From positions 930,001 to 994,000 of the forward strand of contig JBLDXI010000054.1 of the NCBI GenBank assembly GCA_047495785.1: 64,000 nt of DNA. The letters run 5' to 3'. The notes beneath the pieces are model-generated. The model searched no databases. It was given only the letters and a program-made list of their open reading frames with translations, and was not told the origin of the DNA. The DNA is from Lepidodermella squamata. Taxonomy: Eukaryota > Gastrotricha. Below, in pieces: positions 19,711 through 31,475 of this stretch. Position 1 is the stretch's first letter. The number at the start of each line of letters is the position of its first letter. A program made the position numbers and the translations under genes.

Positions 19711-21621
19711 GATCATAATTACCGGTGAAGACATGGTGTCATGACATGGTGTCATCACCGCGGTCGATTGCAAGGCGCGAGCTCTTAAAAGACTTAAAAA
19801 TGATAAATGTCCTTACTTTTTAGAATCATGAAGTATCAATTTGTCATTGTCGGACAGCAAGCCTAAGCCGAAGCTTACCATGATGATGATGACCTATCAT
19901 TTGGGCAATTAACAAATGCTTCTAAAACTTATGCCCGCCTATTCTTCATTCAGCCTTGTCCGTAGCTATAACACAACAAGCCTACTGGACCAAGTTCAAG
20001 TCTCAGCCGATTTGTTAAATCACCAGCAAAACGCCGATTTGTCGACGTGATGACTTCACTGTACAAAAGTGTACGTAATGGTATTGGTTTTGAGGAATCG
20101 ATATTTTCCAAAGCTGATTGAGTGATTTTGACATCGAAATCTTTTTCTGATTTGCCTTGATCCGCCAATCCCCCTGAAATTCGCACACTGCGTTATGCCT
20201 TACCTTAATCCCCCGGAAAGGGCCTATCAAATACCAATTACATAATCAAATGATCAACAAATTTTCGATTCGGAGAACAACACATGACACTGGAGCATCC
20301 AGCTAAAATTAACGGCTAAATTTTAGGTGTCATAACTAACTCAGATTCCGATCAGCAGAAAAAGTACCAGAACAACGTTCGCGAGTGAGAAACAAGTCGT
20401 GAAAGCTGATGTGAGTAGTAACAGGTAATCAGCTCGAAGTTTGGCATTTGGCACGGCGATGATTATCTTTATCTTTGCAAACTTTGCAATCTTTACAAAC
20501 GGAGCCATGTTTCTGGCGTAATTGCCTCTGAAAGTTCGCTTCAACATCTGTGAATCCTCAGAATTCAGTCGTAATAGATAAAGGAAATGCTCAGGAAAAA
20601 GGAAACTTTCATCTGAATCACGGCGATTCGTTAGAACTCACTGGTAAGTGCTTCGACATCCCCGAACGGTATCTTGAATTTCCCCATATACAGAAAGCGG
20701 CAACAATCAGGTGTTTGCCACCTCGAAATTGGACCTCAGATTCCCCGCTAAACTACTTAGCCCCTTCGTTTCGGAGCACTCGTCTTCGATAAAGTTTAGG
20801 GTTTATAATAATTTGGTTAATAAATTATTAATATTCAAGTTCATAATTTGGTAGCCAACTGGGACCAATGCGATGCCTCCCGCCTCGCTGCAAGGCTGCC
20901 ATAGGGGGGGGGCGTTGAACGTCAAATGCAGGGATGTCGGCAGGTCAAATACAGGCATGGTTGAGATTACAACAGGCATTAAAACGTTGTGTTCGTCATA
21001 TGGCCAGTTTATCTGTCGAAAACGTCTTTTCTCTTGCCCGTGGTTATAGCTTATAGCGCACACAATTCCACGCACTCACTCGCGCTTTCCACGGCTTTCG
21101 GTCCCGATTTGGTTGCCCAACTGCTCGCGCACACAATTGCACGAATTTCTATTGAAACCGCGCGGTTTCCATCGTTTTCCACGGCTTTTTTACCACTACA
21201 CACCGCCATCCATGGCTTTTCATAAAATCCTTCCGCTTCTTGCATGGCGTTTAATTCGGCCTCATTCCTAAAAAAACCACTTTAAGTGCTTCTTCGATTG
21301 TCAGTCAATTGTCAGTGTATTCATATTTCCAGTATACGAGAAAAACCAGTATCGACGTGCCAACGACAGGATTGCTCCTGAAACCACAGGGGGAACCCTA
21401 TGGTTACGCCCCTGAAAACACCTCATTTGCAGAATTCTACTTTACGCAATGATCAGCCCTTATTCCCATGAAGTTGCATGAGTAAATCAAATCAGAAAAT
21501 TCCCAAGGTCATAATCAACATTAGGGCGGCAATAATATACAGAAGTTACAATTCACCAATTTATATATTTCGCACGCATTTATCGCTAACAACAGTAAGG
21601 TCTTTCGGTCGAAGCCTACCA
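19711..21621. other. Intergenic with a dispersed repeat
   Basis: About 20755-20895 is related to 23805-23935: both carry CGGAGCAC.CGTCTTCG, GTTCATA, CAGCCAACTGGG or TAGCCAACTGGG, and CCAATGCGATGCC. This is an old interspersed repeat without coding sequence. A G run lies at 20905-20913. Minus-strand open frames near 20015 and 20341 have no recognisable domain and are not called. Confidence 0.45.
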
Positions 21622-23099
21622 TTAAGGAACGCCAATGCGATGTGTCCGCATTCTGACGATTGGAATGACCCGAAACCAGCCGCATTTCATCGCTGAAATT
21701 CTATCGACCAGAGCTTCGACGTGAGACGGGGTGATGCATCGAAGAACGGCGTTGAGAAAAATGCCGGTCATGCAAAAGAACACTGAGAACTTCCGTATCC
21801 AAGCATACTCCACTACCCAAGCCCCGGATGTCCAGGCTACCATGGCGACAGCCGAATAAAAAGCAGGTACGTAACTCGCGACCAGGATTAAAAAACTTGC
21901 TATCGACATTTTAACCAAATAAATCTCTTTCCGCTGCCATTCGGCCAGGTAAGATCCAGTTCGTGATTGTATTGTTGGAAAAGATTTAACAGTCCCAAGC
22001 GTCGGAGTTCCATGCGTTCCAGGCGACCAATTACGTGATTTCTTCAAATGGTCGATCGCTTTGAAAATCTTCCAGTAATTCAAACCCAGGTACGTGGTGC
22101 ATCCAGGGAATACAATGAAATAGAACAGCAATTTAATGCATGAAGTGTCGAAATCTCTGTAGAGACTGTACTCCCAGTCGCCGCAAACTATAACTGATTG
22201 ATTTTTATTCACCCCAGCAATGACAACGCGTTGTACTAAAAGGGTTTGCAATGGCCACCACGTGAAGGTAGAAGTAGCAATGAAACAAGCCATCAGCAGA
22301 AGAAAATTAACTCCAGCAATCTGAAATTAAAAGAAATCAAAATAAATTTCTTCTAGCGAGACCAATCTTGAATGTGCCAAATGACGGAGAATTTCGAATT
22401 AATTAATAGGATTTTTTAAATAATCATCGAATTTCGGTAAATTTTAGAAAATGCAGAACCTGGGCTAATTAGTTTTGTTCCACTTTCGGAAAAAATTCTT
22501 TCCTCTATTTCACTAAAAGCAGGACCTTTACAAGAAATACTGATTCCCGGAAAAAAATGCTGATTCATAATATACACCTTAAAAGTATTCGGCTTATAGT
22601 TGATCTTGTTCGAGGTGATACAGAGCCACCTTTCGTAAGAGATCGACGCTTCAATGACCAGGCCATAGCCGCCAACTGCCCAGATCAACCACGTGCTGAT
22701 CGTGCACGTTTCTTGAGGTGTTTCCCACCAACCAGTTTGAACAACAGAGAACAAGCCGTAGCAGAAACTCATTGAGAATAACGCATTACGGATGTGGAGA
22801 AAACATGTTAGCATGAGAAAGTCACGCTTTACTCCTCGACGAACGTATATGTAGATATTGACTATCGATGCGATGATTGCGATGATGGTCATTATTGAGC
22901 ATGCGATTGCCCAACCGAGTCGGTCTTGCACGCTCTTCGAAGCAACGTCATGAAAGACACCGACGTAGTAAGGCTTAGCTCGGCCATAGCCTCTTTCGGG
23001 TAAATCTACCTCGAGCCATGCGCCGTTCAGTATTTTCGCTTTTGGTGCAGCAGTTATAGATGTGGCATTGACCGATATATTCATTGTAATATCAAGCAA
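21622..23099 (-). CDS. Rhodopsin-like seven-transmembrane receptor, family B (divergent)
   Basis: Two exons, 22578-23099 and 21622-22320, joined in phase 0 at the same site as the other family B genes; predicted 406 residues. The intron is 257 nt, five times longer than in its paralogues. The N-terminus has two glycosylation motifs (MNISVNATS); the start could be the first ATG (23097-23099) or Met6. TM1 IIASIVNIYIYV, TM2 LHIRNALFS (Asn where the others have Asp), TM3 end SYERWLC, TM4 TFTWWPL, TM6 VASYVPAF, TM7 NAVLRCITP. Intracellular loop 3 is longer than in the others. This is the most divergent intact member; ligand unknown. Confidence 0.87.
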
Positions 23100-24035
23100 G
23101 GTTCAAAATATAACTTGATAAATCCGCGTGAAAGATAGCTATCAACATTTGCCACGAATGCGGCTAATGGTATAGGAACATCCGGATTGCCAGCGATTGC
23201 ATGCGTTTAGCGGCGTTACTCATTTCACGTATTGCTTCCTGTATTCAAATGTTTCGACATTTCAACCTTTCGGTATGACTTCTCTTGTCAGACATCGACC
23301 TATCTTGACTACTCATCCCTTACGCTTGAGAAATTGTGGGGAGCTCCCCATCGTCACTAGGCAAATTCTGTTTCCGTATGTCAAGTAGCAGGGAGGATGA
23401 GTGTTTCGAAAGGTAATCCAACATGACATGCAGCATGCAAGTACATATGCAGATTGTGCACATCGCATTGCGGCTGGAAATTGTACCGAATTGATGCGGC
23501 ATTTGACGGAAGTTGAGCTACCGGCCTGCATCCTGTTTATCCTCTTGAATTTCTTACACACTCATCCTAAGACGGAAATCAGTGGATCTAAAGCTTCATG
23601 CATCGTGCTTAGATCTGAAAGATTTTTTCAGGCAAAAGACTGCCATTTTGTTCTGCTTTTCCGGGTCAAAGTCGATCATCACCACTTGGTCGCCGGGTGG
23701 CTTAGTCGCACTGCCAAATAGGTATCATCGCCACTCATTTATAGAGTAGTAGAGTAGTAACAGGCGTCGACCAAGGGGTGACGATGGACTTCTCGCACGT
23801 ACTATTTGCATCGGAGCACGCGTCTTCGCTAAGGTCTAGGGCGAAGGACGAGTTCATAGTTCGGCAGCCAACTGGGGTTAGAACGAAGTTGGTCCAATGC
23901 GATGCCTTCCGCCTCGCTCGCTACAACGCCCTATAATGGTAAATCGCCGCCGTATCGACACCATCTTGAACCCGATTTCGATAAAAAACGTCATGACTCA
24001 TTCATAATAATAATAATAGTAATAGTACATAGTAA
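23100..24035. other. Intergenic with dispersed repeat copy
   Basis: About 23805-23935 is the partner of the repeat at 20755-20895. A short (ATA)n run lies near 24004-24020. Open frames at 23401 (plus) and 23313 (minus) overlap each other and show no family resemblance. Confidence 0.4.
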
Positions 24036-24824
24036 TACCGTGGCGTGGGGTAACTTGGCCGTAAAACTTGCCTTCTGGACGATTTCACATCGAGACAATC
24101 TTTTCATAAGAGCATTCCTTGCCACCTGAGCTACAACTCCCTTTTTACCGAATTCGAAAATCTTCTTTTAAATGACAAGGTAGGTTAGTACCAATTCGTT
24201 CATTTTAGGCGCTGATATGTTTGAGCATTTAAAATTTTTAACAATGAATCCTGTGATCGCATGAAACCGCCGTTTTCTTAGAAAGATTCCTCCCGGTGAT
24301 ATCTTTCAAATGACACCTTGAACTCAGAAAACTGATGTCGCAATCGCGAGCGGTAATTACCTGAATTTTAACGTGCGAAATATGCGCAACAAAAATTTGG
24401 CCTAGACAAGTGAGGGCGTGATGAATCATCGTCCTAGTTTCTGCCAGATTGTTCATCATCAAAAGAAATAGTCATGCACGCTGCCCCAGCTCGTCAAAAA
24501 CTACACTTTCAGCAGAAAACTGTCATCAGACAAACTCTCGCTAATTTGCATATTTAGTTTTTTTTATTTGGGCAGTTAAAAGGCCCGAAATTGTCGCTCA
24601 GGGATGCGGCCAAGTTACACCACTCACCGGCCAAGTTACCCCACTTGGTCAAGATCACTTCGACCTCCACAGAATCGATTGATTTTATCGGTCGTCGACC
24701 AGATTTTGACCAATCGATCGACAATTGAACGGGGATTTAAAATTTTAAGCGAAACAAGTTACCGGAGACACAAGAGTTTCAAAAAAAAACCATACTTCCG
24801 GCCAAGTTACCCCACACCACGGTA
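24036..24824. mobile_element. Non-autonomous DNA transposon, about 25-bp inverted repeats
   Basis: The left end TACCGTGGCGTGGGGTAACT continues TGGCCG; the right end is its inverse (TACCGTGGTGTGGGGTAACT on the other strand) with one mismatch. TA on both sides suggests a Tc1/mariner/pogo-type target duplication. Extra internal copies of GGCCAAGTTACCCCAC occur at 24610-24650. About 0.79 kb without a transposase ORF. Confidence 0.75.
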
Positions 24825-25078
24825 TATTCATTAGGTTCTCATTACAAACTTTTTCATTGAATTGATCGACATCAATTTCAAGTAAAAAAACAGCCGGAAA
24901 CTGTGATGTAGGATGATCGATATCGATGAGAAACGGGAAATGATTCAGTATGTTTTCATTACTCAAATGCTCGCCGAAATCGGAATGTGAGGCTTTAACA
25001 ACTTTCAGATTTCGTAATTTGAGAGAAAGCAGACGTAGAGACCCGTGAAAGCAGCGGTTGATGACTTTTTATGTTCAT

Positions 25079-26294
25079 TCAAAAACGGCGAGGTTTCACA
25101 CGTCCTCGAAACAAATTGATGGAAAGCCTTTTCCGGCCTTTGTTAAGCCTATGAAAAAATGACTCGATATGAGCTGGTGTGATACATTGCAACACAGAAC
25201 TGATCAATGCGCCAATGACTATGAAGAGAACTGCCAATTTCCTAACCCAAGCAAGCTCTGCCCGCCACGCACCCAGTGACCACATGCTCACCAGCAACGT
25301 TGAGATGAATCCTGGAATGTAACTGATGACAAAGAGTATGAATAACCCCAATGACATTTTGACGAGATATATCTCTTTACGCTGCCATTCGGCCAAGCGA
25401 GCCGCAGATTTAAAGGCGGAGTAAAGCGATGTAGGTTTTGCATCTACTACAAAACCACCTCTAGTCCTTTTTAAATTATCAATGGTTTTAAAAATATTCC
25501 AATAATTGATTGCCAAATAAACTGATGTGCATGTGAAAAGAGAGGCGTAGTACAAGACGCCTAAGAAAGTCGTGTCGAAATCGCCATAGAAGCTGTAGTC
25601 GAAATGACCGCAAATTAAAACGGGCCGATCAGTGTTATAGCCTTCCAGTATGACCCACTTCGCAGCGAAAGTGTTCCACGGCCACCAAGCGATGAAAACA
25701 CTTAGCAGCATTGACAAGCACAGCGTAAAGAAAGTTCCACCAAAAATCTTGGATAAACAAACATACCTTTATTAAATATTGACGAAATTATTAAAATACC
25801 TTGAATCTGCTCGGTTTGTAGTTGATCCTGTTTGATGAGATGCACAGGCGTCTTTCGTACGAAATTGAAGCTTCAATGAATAAACCGAACCCGCCAGTGG
25901 TCCAAAAGAGCCACAAAGAGGCCGTGCAGGCTAAAGGCGATGCCTCCCACCAACCTGTTCTGAGGGTAATAAAGAGCCCATAGCAATACGAGCAGGCGAA
26001 GACGGCATCTCGAATGTGCAAGCAGCAGGTAAGAATGAGGAAATCGACTTTCAACCTTCGTTGGACGTAAACGATGACATTTACGATTGAAGCGATGATC
26101 GAAAGGGTGGTGAAAAGGGTACAAGCTACAACCCAACCTAATCGGTCTTCCACGGTTGTTGAAGTGACATCGTGGTAAAACGCAACGTAATAAGGCTTCG
26201 AGCGGCCGTAGCCTCGATCTGGTAGGTCAACATCGATCCAACCACCGTTGACAACTCGAGCGATAGGGTACGTTGAATTAGTCAGATTGGTCAT
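25079..26294 (-). CDS. Rhodopsin-like seven-transmembrane receptor, family B
   Basis: Two exons, 25800-26294 and 25079-25747, with a 52-nt phase-0 intron; predicted 387 residues. Features follow the family: N-terminal NLTNST, TM1 IIASIVNVIVYV, TM2 LHIRDAVFA, pre-TM3 Cys in SPLACTASLW, TM3 end SYERRLC, loop-2 Cys in VLICGHFD, TM6 FVISYIPGF, TM7 SSVLQCITP. The C-terminus is short and basic (GRVKPRRF). It is the closest intact relative of the broken copy at 14833-16081, including shared 3' flank, so one arose by duplication of the other. Plasma-membrane receptor; ligand unknown. Confidence 0.9.
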
Positions 26295-28248
26295 TTTCCT
26301 CTTAAATTATGAATCACGCCGAAAAAGACAACGAATGCATACATAAACGACGGGAAGCTTTTATCATTTCTCAGCCCACGGAACAGCATTGTTGCGAGGA
26401 GTATCCCCACCCTGGCGACTGCAGACATCCCTTTTCCTTCAATTACTACTGCGATCGGCAATACCTATCAATACCTCGCACAGAATGCATGAAATTCGAT
26501 CATCAATCGTCCGAAGACGTCCAGAACTCAGCAACTCTATCTCTCTCTCTCTCTCTCACACACACACACCCACATCGATTAACTGAAACTATTCAATTCT
26601 AAATGTGATTCTGATTCACATTTCACATTGAATCGGGTAGCTAACTATAGCGTTGTTATTCAGCAGTGTTCAGATATAGCGCATACAGCTGGGGATTTGA
26701 GAACTGATGATCCACGAGCGTTGAATGCATGGCCGTGTTAGTTAATTTGTCATCCTTACATATCCCTAGAACAAGTTCAACCGAAAAAGAGTTTCAATGC
26801 CCAAAATGATTCTTGAATTGGCAAGGGATTTGCATCACGATCAGCGACACGCTCCAAGAGTGACAAGACTCTCATAAGTTTCAGGAGACATTCAACATTC
26901 AAAATACACAGTGTGTGACTTTCAGGGGGGATGGGAGGGGGGAATCACCCCTTCCCCCCTTCCCAGCTCGGCCTGGCCAGACGACAAAATGAGAATTTAT
27001 CCCCCTATTTCGTCAATTTTCAGAGGTTCTGGAGCGTGTTTTAGTGAAAAATCTGCAAAATGTTCTCGCTTCGCTCGGTTATCCGCCAAAATAACTAGTA
27101 ATTTTGGCAAATACTGAAAAACAATTTTCCATCCCTGGCAGCTCCGAGATCCAAGATCGCACCCTCAAAATACACTTCCGTCTTTCGTCTTTCGTCTTTC
27201 ATCCACGGATGATGTTGATGATGATGCCATTCTCGCAAGGCACGTTTATCCTCGAAAGCAAGTCTTTACTTGTGATATGAGGTTCGATTCTGAAGCAGTG
27301 TCTGAAGCATTTTGACCCAGCTAAATGCGCTAATGAGTGCGCTAATGAGGAAAAGTGTTGAAGTAAAACTAACGTGCCACGCATTTTTTACCAAGACATC
27401 AATGACGACGAGTTCAATCAGCCTAATTGAATCGATGGTTTTGTGCCAAAGTCACGTCACAGCCTGCTAGCAGAATTTTGCGAAACGACGTGTACTGGTA
27501 AGCGATATAAACATTTGTATTTGGTTTGCTTCGAAATATCGTATTTTCGTGAATTCGTTTTTGTTTTACAAAGTCCTTAGCAAATTCCTTGATAGTTGAT
27601 GCGACGTGGCATCTGATTCCAACCCATATTCCAGCCCATTTTGTAAAATAAAATTAGGTGGAACACAACGTCTCATTTACAGCAAGTATTAAATACGCTT
27701 TTAAAATGGTTGCCTCTCGATACCTAAAACAATTTAAAAAACAATCGACTTTTCGGACGTAGAGCAGTCGTGGTCCCTCGACCTTCGACATTCCACTGCC
27801 CCCCACTAGTGGGCAGTTATCGACGAAGTGCTGTATTTAGCTCGAATCAGGACACCAGCTTCAGCGTGTCTCATATTTACATCGGCTTCCATTCAAGTGG
27901 CCCGCTTATGTTTTCTTGACCCAGTGATACTTCCTTTTAAAGAAACGAAACTGCGAAATTTATCCTTGCTCAGTAATGGATAATGGATACACCATAGGTA
28001 CTCGTTTACTTCCTAATTCGAAGTCTATTGATTGAAGGGATACACGCGTCCCCTTATTTTGCGGATCATTAAATATTACAGGCGCAGTCGTATATTCATT
28101 CAATATCAATATGTAAGCATCTCGCTAGGGCAATTAGACCACGCTAGAGCATGACGGAATCGTGGACGGGGGAAGGTGAGCCATCTAATTTACTCCGACG
28201 TTGCCTCGTTCAAGTGTCCCTCAGTTATCATTTTTTTAGTTTTAAAAT
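26295..28248. other. Intergenic with microsatellite, dispersed repeat and transposon end
   Basis: A (CT)n(CA)n microsatellite lies at about 26541-26572. About 27010-27175 resembles 56395-56570 (shared words AAATGTTCTCGCTTCGCTCG and TTTCCATCCCTGG), an interspersed repeat. GGCAGTTATCGACGAAGTGC followed by TGTA (to about 27837) resembles the inverse of a pogo-like terminus. No gene is supported. Confidence 0.5.
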
Positions 28249-30507
28249 ATGTTTTATCTCATCATTGTGACAATGCTACTGTCTCCGGCTGTAGCGCAAA
28301 CAAACGCCAGATTTCCGAAGCCGAAAACTATTCAGATCCTTCGCATCATACCGATTTCAGGTCTTGACGTGAAGCAATCCACTGCTAACCGTTTGGCATC
28401 TCAACTGGTCGCTGATCGAGTCAATGCCAGGCGTGACATTTTACCCGATTACCACATCGAAATGGTGTTTCGTGACGAATTGCTAGGCAACGCGGCTGCT
28501 AATCTGATCGTCAACTTTCGGCGAGATGGCGAGAACAACCGATCTGTAATACAAAGCCCGCTGGTCATCGGACCCGAATTTTCAACTGGCTGCAAGGCGA
28601 TTGGCCCAGTGATTGGATACCTCAATACTATTAGCTTGACCGGTTTCTGCACGGCCCCGTTTCTAGCAGACCACAACAAGAATCCAAATCTTTACCTTTC
28701 ACTGACAACCGGAAAAACGACTGCAATTTCAATGCTGAGATTCATGCGAGATGTTGGGAAATGGAACAAATTTGCGATTGTCTCGAACTCACTCAGCGTG
28801 AATGACTACGAAACAGCTTTTTTCCTCCACAACAGAGCAACGGCGTTCGGGTTCACTATTCCTTGGTTCAATATGGTAACTGATATCGACATTGAGATTG
28901 TTCAATCGCTACATCAAAGTGGAATAAGAATCATCGTATTGAGCATAGGAAACTCATTGACAGTTCTCAAGTACCTATGCGAGTTCTACAAAATCGGAAT
29001 AACTGGCCCCAGATATGTTTTTATGATCCTCAGTGTTGGTTTTTCCACAGGCGGTGTACCGGGATGCTCTAGTGATCAATTATGGGCACAATGGAGACAG
29101 GCTTTCATCTTCGGAAATACTAATCGGCCCTATAACGCTACCGGCTTGAATGATTTGGGCTACAACGCAATCGAGTTCGAATCGATCATGAAGCAGCAAA
29201 TGAATGTCTCTTCTACTGACTCGTTTCTGGTTGGTTACAATACTCACGATACTGTCTTGAAAGCTATATTGGCTCTTCATAATGCTGATATTACGCTGAA
29301 AGCTCGCTTAAACCTCACTTTTTCGGACTATGGGACTCAACCCGAAACTGTTGCTCGGATCGTGAATGAGACTGTCTTGGCTTCTAGTTTCACAGGAGTT
29401 AGAGTCGGTATAATGTCTTACTCCCCAAGGGGACAAATCCTGGGAGATATACAAGCTGTGGCCCAGTGGAGACCAGATACTGGAATGCAAAATGTGGCAC
29501 TTGTCCGTCAAACGTTTGATAGTCGCAAGGACGAATTCTCATACGAGAGCTACTCCCTTGAAATAGCTCGCCAGGTATTTTGGATATCTGGCAAAGCCCC
29601 AATCGATCAGCCGATAGTGGTTATTCAAAATATTCGAATGCCAGGCGGCGTTTTTGTTGCAGCGGTTGTAACTGCTGGTCTCAACACAGTTTCTCAAGCA
29701 GCTGGAATCTTCGCTTTGTTCATGACAAGACGTAACATCTTTACTACCTTCTACATCACAAAGATCTTAGGCATTCTTGGTTGCTTAATTCTCAACGCAA
29801 GCGCAGTTCTGTTCTCCGTCAACAATGAAGACGGAAACCCGAGCTTGATCATCGCTTCGATTGTAACGCTATGCTTTGGAGTTTCGATTGTCTTCAACAG
29901 TGTATCATTTCGAATAATTGTCATCCGACGTAAGATAAAGAGCATTGCTAGTTACGCTCGCAAGGTCGCACGAACGGCGAGTGCAGCAGATGATTCACAA
30001 CGATCAAGTGCGATTGGAAGATCGCAAAAGGTCATGCTTTTAATTGACAAATTATCGGCGGCACTGTCCTTGATCGCTAGCCTGGTTATTGCGGTTATTT
30101 TGATGGCTTGGTTTCTCAGCCAAGAAACCATTTGCGAGTCTCAACTCATCGGCAGCCCAGTGTACTTTGAAGAGGCCGATACTCTTGTCGAAACCTTTGC
30201 TGCAAAATGCACGGTTCAAAATGGCATCGCATTCCTGGCAGCGATGGGCTTTTTCGAGCTCCTTGTCTTGTTGGCGGCTTCGTTTTTGGCCTATCATCTG
30301 AACCATGCTAAATCGGCCATTGATGAGTATCTTCTCACATGTCTCGGAATAGCTAACTCGGCTATGCTTTTTGTTGCGACTATCCTTATTGCATTGAGTC
30401 TAGCCAACAGCTTGATTGAACAGCAGATTGGAATAACCTTTTCTGCTCTCGCTATTTCGGCTTCGACTTCAGCTACTTGGCTGTGGCCGATCCTCCAAAA
30501 AGCATGA
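28249..30507 (+). CDS. GABA-B-like class C receptor, family A copy 4
   Basis: Single-exon, 752-residue receptor. The start is the ATG of MFYLIIVTMLLSPAVAQTNA, a good signal peptide. The ligand domain runs to about residue 460 with the family motifs GPEFSTGCKAIGP, SLTTGKTTAISMLRF and FGNTNRPYN, and several N-glycosylation sites (for example NVSS). Seven hydrophobic segments follow; loop 2 carries the two family cysteines (ETICES and AAKCTV), and the end is WLWPILQKA. It is about 14 residues shorter than its neighbours, chiefly in the loop after TM3. It is most similar to the copies at 34115 and 43367, forming a second subfamily distinct from 2230/12136. Part of its 3' end and flank recurs as a relic near 37525. 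Confidence 0.92.
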   Translation: MFYLIIVTMLLSPAVAQTNARFPKPKTIQILRIIPISGLDVKQSTANRLASQLVADRVNARRDILPDYHIEMVFRDELLGNAAANLIVNFRRDGENNRSVIQSPLVIGPEFSTGCKAIGPVIGYLNTISLTGFCTAPFLADHNKNPNLYLSLTTGKTTAISMLRFMRDVGKWNKFAIVSNSLSVNDYETAFFLHNRATAFGFTIPWFNMVTDIDIEIVQSLHQSGIRIIVLSIGNSLTVLKYLCEFYKIGITGPRYVFMILSVGFSTGGVPGCSSDQLWAQWRQAFIFGNTNRPYNATGLNDLGYNAIEFESIMKQQMNVSSTDSFLVGYNTHDTVLKAILALHNADITLKARLNLTFSDYGTQPETVARIVNETVLASSFTGVRVGIMSYSPRGQILGDIQAVAQWRPDTGMQNVALVRQTFDSRKDEFSYESYSLEIARQVFWISGKAPIDQPIVVIQNIRMPGGVFVAAVVTAGLNTVSQAAGIFALFMTRRNIFTTFYITKILGILGCLILNASAVLFSVNNEDGNPSLIIASIVTLCFGVSIVFNSVSFRIIVIRRKIKSIASYARKVARTASAADDSQRSSAIGRSQKVMLLIDKLSAALSLIASLVIAVILMAWFLSQETICESQLIGSPVYFEEADTLVETFAAKCTVQNGIAFLAAMGFFELLVLLAASFLAYHLNHAKSAIDEYLLTCLGIANSAMLFVATILIALSLANSLIEQQIGITFSALAISASTSATWLWPILQKA

Positions 30508-31254
30508 CAGCAACTTGAAATAGAAGAAAGAATTTGGCTGAGTGACTCAGTTTATAACTTCTTTCTATATACTGCTCTGGAAGTAAAATCAAACTGAGGC
30601 GGTTGTCAGTTAATTAGAAACAGTGTAAATGCCAAAGTCGAGGCAAATTTGCCTCTAAATGAACGAGAATTGGTAAAGACACCACACACATTAAATATGA
30701 ATCCTCATTTGAAGTTTGTTATTCACGTTTTATCGATTGATTTGAGCACTTTTGCTCAATTGCACAACTTGTGCTCAAATTGCCTAACGAATGCTCAATT
30801 CGTGCTCAATTTCTGCGCAATTCGTGCTCGACGGCTGTCGGAACCTATTGCGAATGCTCAATTTGTCCTCAACAGCATAACAGGATCTCATTGAGCACTC
30901 CAAAGATTACGAAGATGAGTGTGAAGGCCGTGGTTCGATTCCGCAACTGATCTTTTTATATTTTCTCAATTATTTTTTCCATGGCAAATGAAGGGCAAAA
31001 GGAACCAATTATGTCATTAGCGATCGGTGCTTAATGTAATGCTCAAAATCTGCTCAATGAGTGCTCGAAGAATGCTTCAAGTCGCGCAATGTGCTTAAAG
31101 AAAGGTTTCAATTCGAGCTAAATGTACTTTTAGCGCACTAAATGTACTTCGACTTTGAGTAGTCGAAGTCGAAGTCAAATGAGTCCACTTATACCCTCCA
31201 ATTGCGCAACCGACGCGCGCGCGCCGGACGGAACTACGATGGGCCCGGAATTGA
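30508..31254. repeat. Degenerate TGCTCAA-type repeats and tRNA-like box B
   Basis: 30740-30900 and 31020-31090 carry many irregular copies of TGCTCAA/TTGTGCTCAA. GGTTCGATTCC at about 30934-30944 matches the tRNA box B consensus, which suggests a tRNA-derived SINE fragment. The first 230 bp is the 3' flank of the receptor at 28249, and a diverged copy of it lies at about 37620-37840. Confidence 0.45.
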
Positions 31255-31261
31255 GCTGAAA

Positions 31262-31475
31262 AAACTTTGAAAAAATAAAAAAATCATTTGAGCTGGAGTC
31301 GAACCTCTGGTTTCGAATGCTACTGCTCGAACCACTAAACAAGAAAGCTTTAACTGTGACCTATATCGATTAAATCTAACACGGGTTACATGTGTCTCCT
31401 GTGTGGTTTAGTGGTTCAAGCTATAGCTCAGGAAACCGGAGGTTGATAGTTCGACTCCTGCTCACAACATTTTCT
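31262..31475. repeat. Inverted pair of tRNA-like (SINE-like) sequences
   Basis: On minus (about 31345-31262) and on plus (about 31400-31475) the same order appears: TTTAGTGGTTC, AGC, GAAACC, then GTTCGACTCC, resembling tRNA box A and box B at tRNA-like spacing. The two copies are homologous but inverted, about 55 bp apart. Acceptor and T stems do not pair well, so these are more likely tRNA-derived SINE heads or tRNA pseudogenes than working tRNA genes. Confidence 0.45.

Noticed and set aside
20341-20547. Small hydrophobic minus-strand frame
   Set aside because: Could form a membrane segment, but there is no homologue in the window and no regulatory context.
31262-31345. Functional tRNA gene
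   Set aside because: Boxes A and B are present, but the acceptor and T stems do not pair convincingly; kept only as SINE-like.
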